NCBI RefSeq assembly: GCF_900091525.1 | Contig: NZ_FMCU01000005.1 | Coordinates: 186,001 to 250,000, forward strand | Direction: 5' to 3' | Source: Micromonospora matsumotoense | GTDB lineage: Bacteria; Actinomycetota; Actinomycetes; Mycobacteriales; Micromonosporaceae | Length of the DNA stretch: 64,000 bases | Shown here: in pieces, positions 59,533 to 64,000 of the stretch | Layout: every line of letters starts with the position of its first letter | How positions within the stretch are numbered: the stretch's first letter is position 1 | Made by a program: the position numbers and the translations under genes | Notes under the pieces: model-generated | The model's input: the letters and a program-made list of their open reading frames with translations, nothing else | Database searches by the model: none | What the model was told of the DNA's origin: nothing

Positions 59533-59724
59533 TCAGTCCTCGTCGGCGGGGCTGGGGCGGTTCGTGGCGATCCAGGCCCGGACGGCCTTGCCATCCCAGA
59601 CGCGGCCCATCTTCAAGGTGACGAAGGGGTCGGGGAATCCCTTGCGGCCCACGATGATCGTGGCGCGCTGCTTGCTGATCCCGCCGAGCAGGTCGCGGAT
59701 CTCATCCAGCCCAAGCAACTCCAC
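59533..59724 (-). CDS. AlpA-like HTH protein 3
   Basis: 63 residues. LGLDEIRDLLGGISKQRATI, GRKGFPDPFVTLKMGRVWDG, VRAWIATNRP: same winged-HTH pattern as the other two but more diverged, with a deletion near the turn. GTG with TAGCGT 6 bases upstream, no Shine-Dalgarno. Confidence 0.72.
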   Translation of the reverse strand: MELLGLDEIRDLLGGISKQRATIIVGRKGFPDPFVTLKMGRVWDGKAVRAWIATNRPSPADED

Positions 59725-59730
59725 GACCTG

Positions 59731-59736
59731 ACGCTA
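59731..59736 (-). promoter_or_regulatory. Predicted -10 box (TAGCGT) of HTH protein 3
   Basis: TAGCGT ends 6 bases before the GTG at 59724. Confidence 0.55.
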
Positions 59737-59825
59737 TGGTCTGGCGGGCTTGCATCAGCCGGTAGGGGGAAAGGCAATGCCTCAAGGGGTTGCCCTCATG
59801 CAACTGTGCGTGGTGTGGTGGACCG

Positions 59826-60107
59826 ATGACGCGCCACGGACCTGTTCTGCCTGTCTGGACGTGCACCGGGTGTGAATCGCCCTGGCCATGTCCCACCCGC
59901 CGACGGGAGTTGATCGCGGAGTACGACCGCGCTCCGGTGTCCCTTGCCCTCTACCTGGGCGCGCATCTGGTGTCAGCCACGCAGGACATGGGCTGGGCTC
60001 CGGCTGGCGCTCTTCACCGCAGGTTCCTCGGTTGGCTGCCCAGGCCCCACCGGTCGGCCCACCGATTCATGATCAACCAAAGGCCGTGGCCGGGTGGTGA
60101 GTCGTGA
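59826..60107 (+). CDS. Small accessory-region protein with CxxC motif
   Basis: 93 residues from ATG 59826; a TTG at 59790 would add a second Cys cluster (CNCAWCGG). Seen: WTCTGCESPWPCPTRRRELI, then EYDRAPVSLALYLGAHLV and LHRRFLGWLPR. I recall similar small proteins in integrative elements of Micromonosporaceae, where they carry uninformative names; this was not checked. Close to and coupled with the next gene. Confidence 0.6.
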   Translation: MTRHGPVLPVWTCTGCESPWPCPTRRRELIAEYDRAPVSLALYLGAHLVSATQDMGWAPAGALHRRFLGWLPRPHRSAHRFMINQRPWPGGES

Positions 60108-60129
60108 CCGGGCAGGTAAGGGACCTGCG

Positions 60130-60402
60130 ATGACCACGCTCCGCGCGGGTGACCTGATCCAGGTGACCCGCGCTGCCAGCGTGCAGTTCGTCAAGCCCAT
60201 CCGGTGCCGGGTCATCCGGGTGCTGGACTGGATCACCTACGACGGGTGGTGCTGGCTCGACGTCTACCAACTGGACGACAAGGGAGACGCGGTGGCCCGA
60301 CGGTCCATCTTCGTGCAGCCGGCGGGGTTGGTCGTCCACCGACGGACCGTCCCCGTGCCGGTCGGGCAGCAGCGGCGGTCCAGCTCGAAGGTGCGGCCAT
60401 GA
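60130..60402 (+). CDS. Small accessory-region protein, unknown function
   Basis: 90 residues. LRAGDLIQVTRAASVQFVKP, IRVLDWITYDGWCWLDVYQL and ARRSIFVQPAGL suggest a small beta-barrel. ATG with AAGGGA upstream. Commonly follows the preceding gene in Micromonosporaceae accessory regions (from memory). Ends 3 bases before the converging ABC gene. Confidence 0.6.
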   Translation: MTTLRAGDLIQVTRAASVQFVKPIRCRVIRVLDWITYDGWCWLDVYQLDDKGDAVARRSIFVQPAGLVVHRRTVPVPVGQQRRSSSKVRP

Positions 60403-60404
60403 AC

Positions 60405-62192
60405 TCAGCGGTAGGCGGTGGCCTGGGTGGCGTAGAGGGTGGCGTAGATCCCGTCGAGCCGGATCAGTTCGTCGTGGGTGCCCATCTCGCGTACCCCGCC
60501 GTCGCCGATCACGATGATCAGGTCCGCGCTGCGGACGGTGGACAGCCGGTGCGACACGAACACCGTCACCCCGCCGCTGTCGGCGGCGACCCGGGCCGCG
60601 CCGTCGGTGAACCGCGCGAACAGCCGGTGCTCGGCCGCGGCATCCAGCGCCGACGCCGGCTCGTCCAGCACCATCAGCAGCGGCGCGTCGCGCATCATCG
60701 CCCGGCCGAGCGCGAGCTGCTGCCACTGCCCGCCGGAGGCGTCCACCCCGCCGTCGGCGTGGCTGCGGCCCAGCCGGGTGTCCAGCCCGTGGGGCAGCCG
60801 GTCGACGACGCTGCTGTGCGCGCGGGCCAGGCCGGTGCGCACCGCGTCGTCGTCGGTCGCGCGGGGCAGGTCGCCGATGCCCACCGCCAGCCGGGCGGTC
60901 AGCTCCGGGCGGGCGTAGTCCTGGAACGCGGCCGTGGTCCGCTCCCGCCAGGCGGGAAGGTCGAAGTGGCGCAGGTCGACGCCGTCGATCAGGATCGTGC
61001 CCCGGTCGGGTTCGTAGAACCGGTTGAGGAGCTTGACCAGCGTGGTCTTGCCCGCCCCGTTCTCGCCGACGATCGCCACGGTGCTGCCGGCGGGCAGCAG
61101 CAGGTCGACGTCGCGCAGCACCGGCCCGTCCGCGCCGGGATAGCCGAAGGTGACCCCGCGCAGGCGGATGCCCTCCAGCAGGCGCTCGGGCGGGCGCAGC
61201 GGGGTGCCGGGCGCGTCGGGTGGCCCGACCGGCTGCGGCACCAGGTCACGCACCTCGTCGAGCCGGCGCAGCGACCGGCCGCTGCGCACGAGCTGCTGCG
61301 TGATCGTCACCGCAGCGGCCACCTGCTGGTTGAGCTGCGAGGCGAGCAGGATGGCCAGCACCACGTCGCCGACGTCTGCGTGGCCGCGGGTCGCGTCACG
61401 GACGACCAGGACCAGCGCGGCGACGTAGCCGAGGCCGAACACGCCCTGCCCGGCCGCCCGCCACCACCCGGCGGCCAGCTCGCCCCGCCAGATCCGGGCG
61501 GTGGCCCGCTGCCAGTGCTCGGCGTAGCGCTGTTGCAGGTGCTCGACCAGGCCCAGCAGCCGCAGCTCCTTGGCCGAGGCCGCGTCGGTGGTCAGCTCGA
61601 ACAGGTGTCGGGCCTGCCGGGTGTCGACGATGCTGTCCTCGCGGGCCCGGTCGGCGGCGGCCTGGGCCCGCCGCGCCGCCAGCACCGGCAGGGCGGCCAG
61701 CAACGGCAGTGCCACCAGCGCCGGGTGGACCAGGGTGAGCAGCACGGTGGTCAGCAACAGGCTGACCGCCAGCGAGCCGCCGGTCAGCAACGCCTGCAGG
61801 CCCTCGCCGATCCGCTGCAACTCGTCCTGGGCCAGGGCCATCCGGTCGGCGCTGTCGGGCCGCTCGTGGTGGTCGAGGTAGGGCGTGCCGTTGCTGATCT
61901 CGATGAGCTGCTCGTCGGTGGTGAGCACGTTGAGTTCGGACACCTCGAAGTACCCGATGTGCGCGAAGTGCGCGCAGGTCAGCGCCGCGATCGCGGCCAC
62001 CGCGACGGCCAGGCCGGACCAGGCGGCCGGCTCGGCGCGACCCGCCGCCGCCGCGTTGGTGAGGTGTCTGAGCGCCACGGCGGCCAGCGGCACCGCGACC
62101 GCGTTGCCCGCCATCAGCGCCAACGCCACGGTCATCTTGCGCCGGTCCTGCCGCCATGACAGCCGCATCAACCCGCTGATCGCCCTCAACAC
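60405..62192 (-). CDS. ABC exporter, fused membrane/ATPase subunit B
   Basis: 595 residues. N-terminal ~330 residues hold the transmembrane helices; C-terminal ATPase: Walker A GENGAGKTTLVKLLNRFYEP, signature DASGGQWQQLALGRAM, Walker B LLMVLDEPASALD, H-loop VFVSHRLSTVRSAD. The signature begins ASGGQ, not LSGGQ, so this half may be the weaker ATPase of a heterodimer with the next gene. GTG with GAGG. Substrate unknown. Confidence 0.92.
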   Translation of the reverse strand: MLRAISGLMRLSWRQDRRKMTVALALMAGNAVAVPLAAVALRHLTNAAAAGRAEPAAWSGLAVAVAAIAALTCAHFAHIGYFEVSELNVLTTDEQLIEISNGTPYLDHHERPDSADRMALAQDELQRIGEGLQALLTGGSLAVSLLLTTVLLTLVHPALVALPLLAALPVLAARRAQAAADRAREDSIVDTRQARHLFELTTDAASAKELRLLGLVEHLQQRYAEHWQRATARIWRGELAAGWWRAAGQGVFGLGYVAALVLVVRDATRGHADVGDVVLAILLASQLNQQVAAAVTITQQLVRSGRSLRRLDEVRDLVPQPVGPPDAPGTPLRPPERLLEGIRLRGVTFGYPGADGPVLRDVDLLLPAGSTVAIVGENGAGKTTLVKLLNRFYEPDRGTILIDGVDLRHFDLPAWRERTTAAFQDYARPELTARLAVGIGDLPRATDDDAVRTGLARAHSSVVDRLPHGLDTRLGRSHADGGVDASGGQWQQLALGRAMMRDAPLLMVLDEPASALDAAAEHRLFARFTDGAARVAADSGGVTVFVSHRLSTVRSADLIIVIGDGGVREMGTHDELIRLDGIYATLYATQATAYR

Positions 62193-62196
62193 CGCC

Positions 62197-64000
62197 TCAC
62201 CTCACCACCTCTGTCTGCGGGCCGCTGTCGGCGTCGTCGGCGAAGCGCTCCGCCTGCAGGGTGAACATGGCGGCGTACCGGCCGTCCGCGGCCATCAGCT
62301 CGTCGTGGCTGCCCTGCTCGACGACCTGCCCCTGGTCGAGCAGGACGATCCGGTCGGCCAGCCGGACGCTGGACAACCGGTGCGAGATGAGGATGGTCGT
62401 CCGGCCCCGGGTCAGCTCGGCGAACCGGGCGAAGAACTCGGCTTCGGCGCGTACGTCCAGCGCCGCGGTGGGCTCGTCGAGCACGAGCACGGTGCTGCCG
62501 TGGTAGAGCGCGAACAGGGCGCGCGCGATGGCGATGCGCTGCCACTGACCGCCGGACAGGTCCAGGCCGCCCTCGTAGGCCCGCGACAACACCGTGTCCA
62601 GGCCGTTCGGCAACGCGTCGAGGGTGTCGAGCAGCCCCGCCGCCTGCGCCGCGCGGCGTACGCCGGCCCGGTCGTCGAGGTGCTCGACCGCGCCGAAGCT
62701 GATGTTGGCGGCGGCGGAGAGTTCGTAGCGCACGAAGTCCTGGAACACCACGGCGATCCGGCGCTGCCAGTCCCGGGCGGGCAGGTCGGCGAGGTCGACG
62801 CCGTCGGCGCGTACCGTGCCGGCGCCGGGTGAGTACAGCCGGGCCAGGAGCTTCACCAGGGTGGTCTTGCCCGCGCCGTTCACCCCCACCAGGGCGGTGC
62901 ACCGCCCGGCGGGGATGTGCAGGTCAAGATCGCTGAGCACCGGCCGGGCCGCACCGGGGTAGCCGAAGCGCACCCCGGCGAAGTCGATCGCCGGGGCGGC
63001 GGTGGCGGGTGGTCCGGCCCGGCCGGTATCGGCGGGTTCGGCGTAGCGGGCCATGGCCCGCTCGAACGCCGTGACGGCGGTCTCGGCGTTCATGCCGTAC
63101 TGGGTCTGGGTGTCGGAGTCCGGATAGAACTCCCCGAGCCGGATCAACGCCATGACCGCCTGCAACACCAGCGCCAGCCCGGCCAGGTCGATTGTCCCGT
63201 CGGCGGCGCGGACCCCGGACAGCGCCAGCACGGCGGCGACGCCGACCAGCCCGACGGCCGTGTACACCAGGTACGGCCGCAGGTAGATGCGCCGCCGCTC
63301 GGCCCAGACCGGGGCCAGCGCCCGGCGGTAGACCTGCCGGTAGCGCTCGGTCAGCCAGCCGGTCAGGCCGAAGATGCGCAGCTCCTTGGCCGCGGCCGGA
63401 CCCATCGCCAGCCCGCGCAGGTAGCGGCTCTCCCGACGCAGTGCCGCTACGTCGCGGATGACCCGGGCGTAGCGGCGCAGTCCACCCCGCTGGCCGTGGC
63501 GGAACAGCAGCACCACCACCAGCATCGCCAGGGCCGCCCACGGGCCCAGCACCACCGCGACCACCACCGTGAACCCGACGACCTGGGTGTACGGCCCGAC
63601 CAGCGCGATCAGCCCGGCGTACGCCGCGCCGGGGGTGCGGAACGCGAACCGCAGCTCGTGCCCGGCCTCGCCCAGCTCGTCCAGGACCGCCGGGTCCTCC
63701 AGCGGGGTGATCTCCCGGGTCGACAGCGACGCGGCGATGAGTCGCCGGTACATGTGCCCGTCGACGCGTCGGGCGAGCTGCTCGGCGACGGCCTTCTGCG
63801 CCGCCTCGGCCAGTTGCAGCGCGACCAGCGCCGCTCCGGCGACGGCCAGCGGCCACCACACCTGGGCCTGCCCGGCGGTGCCGTGCAGCACCGGCCCGAT
63901 CCGCCCGACGGTGGTGCTGACGGCGATCGCGAACACCACCGGCAGCACCCCCCGGGACACGCTGAGCGCGAGCGCGACGGCACTCCAGCCTGGTCCGGCG
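62197..64000 (-). CDS. ABC exporter, fused membrane/ATPase subunit A, 5' end outside window
   Basis: The frame stays open to the window edge, so the start is probably outside (a GTG at 63960 is the last in-window candidate). Membrane domain, then ATPase: Walker A GVNGAGKTTLVKLLARLYSP, canonical LSGGQWQRIAIARALF, Walker B VLVLDEPTAALD, ISHRLSSVRLAD. Stop is 4 bases before the next GTG. The pair should form a heterodimeric exporter. Confidence 0.9.
   Translation of the reverse strand, partial: AGPGWSAVALALSVSRGVLPVVFAIAVSTTVGRIGPVLHGTAGQAQVWWPLAVAGAALVALQLAEAAQKAVAEQLARRVDGHMYRRLIAASLSTREITPLEDPAVLDELGEAGHELRFAFRTPGAAYAGLIALVGPYTQVVGFTVVVAVVLGPWAALAMLVVVLLFRHGQRGGLRRYARVIRDVAALRRESRYLRGLAMGPAAAKELRIFGLTGWLTERYRQVYRRALAPVWAERRRIYLRPYLVYTAVGLVGVAAVLALSGVRAADGTIDLAGLALVLQAVMALIRLGEFYPDSDTQTQYGMNAETAVTAFERAMARYAEPADTGRAGPPATAAPAIDFAGVRFGYPGAARPVLSDLDLHIPAGRCTALVGVNGAGKTTLVKLLARLYSPGAGTVRADGVDLADLPARDWQRRIAVVFQDFVRYELSAAANISFGAVEHLDDRAGVRRAAQAAGLLDTLDALPNGLDTVLSRAYEGGLDLSGGQWQRIAIARALFALYHGSTVLVLDEPTAALDVRAEAEFFARFAELTRGRTTILISHRLSSVRLADRIVLLDQGQVVEQGSHDELMAADGRYAAMFTLQAERFADDADSGPQTEVVR

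Noticed and set aside
60405..64000. Natural-product gene cluster suggested by the ABC exporter pair
   Set aside because: No biosynthetic core gene is in the window; the pair alone does not support it.

Overview
The window is very GC-rich, densely packed DNA with many GTG starts and ATGA/GTGA gene overlaps, as expected for a high-GC actinobacterium. Gene content and order point to Micromonosporaceae, most likely Micromonospora or a close relative. This placement rests on recognised families and remembered gene order, not on a database search.

Layout. 1-7.1 kb: acetyl-CoA synthetase (acs, cut by the window edge), a Fic-fold protein without the catalytic His, an operon of a membrane/SRPBCC protein, a methyltransferase-DCC fusion and TetR, and a HAD-IB phosphatase. 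7.2-14.1 kb: a 6C small RNA, a secreted protein with a von Hippel-Lindau-like beta domain, and a complete Tad/Flp pilus operon (CpaE/Ssd-like, TadA, TadB, TadC, DUF4244 pilin, two TadE-like). 14.1-25.7 kb: a Tubby/LURP-like protein with a small helper gene, an MrfA-type helicase, a BldG-like STAS/anti-sigma pair, a proton-pumping pyrophosphatase, a lipoprotein, and topA. 25.8-39.2 kb: a truncated DUF559-like gene, a sugar-lactone oxidase with divergent TetR, a PLP aldolase/racemase, an MFS-thymidylate kinase fusion, holB, a YbaB/WXG-like triad, ricT, a VOC/MarR pair and a metallophosphatase. The run acs - HAD - 6C RNA - tad operon - helicase - STAS pair - pyrophosphatase - topA - tmk - holB matches, in outline, conserved neighbourhoods of Streptomyces and Mycobacterium and is chromosomal backbone.

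39.3-43.8 kb is more individual: tRNA-Thr, then a lipoprotein, an ECF sigma factor and a membrane protein that share a four-Cys domain present in three copies, then a TetR-controlled SRPBCC/membrane pair. 43.9-51.2 kb holds HAD, PPOX, DUF2231 and Hsp20 genes, an hldE-like ADP-heptose synthase with GT9 and GT2 glycosyltransferases, and a DJ-1/PfpI protein. 51.3-58.6 kb holds a DHA2 exporter, Nudix, acyl-CoA ligase, two dehydrogenases and a HAD phosphatase. 58.6-60.4 kb is a small accessory island with three AlpA-like HTH genes and two small genes. The window ends in a tandem ABC exporter pair.

Two patterns run through the window. Many genes lack a Shine-Dalgarno and instead carry TANNNT 6-8 bases before an ATG/GTG, consistent with leaderless transcripts. 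Convergent gene ends often carry long perfect or near-perfect hairpins, including two repeated families. The best candidates for something undescribed are the shared-domain sigma module (39.6-41.6 kb), the VHL-like protein, the pseudo-Fic protein, and the LacI-type-operator-controlled Tubby/68-residue gene pair.
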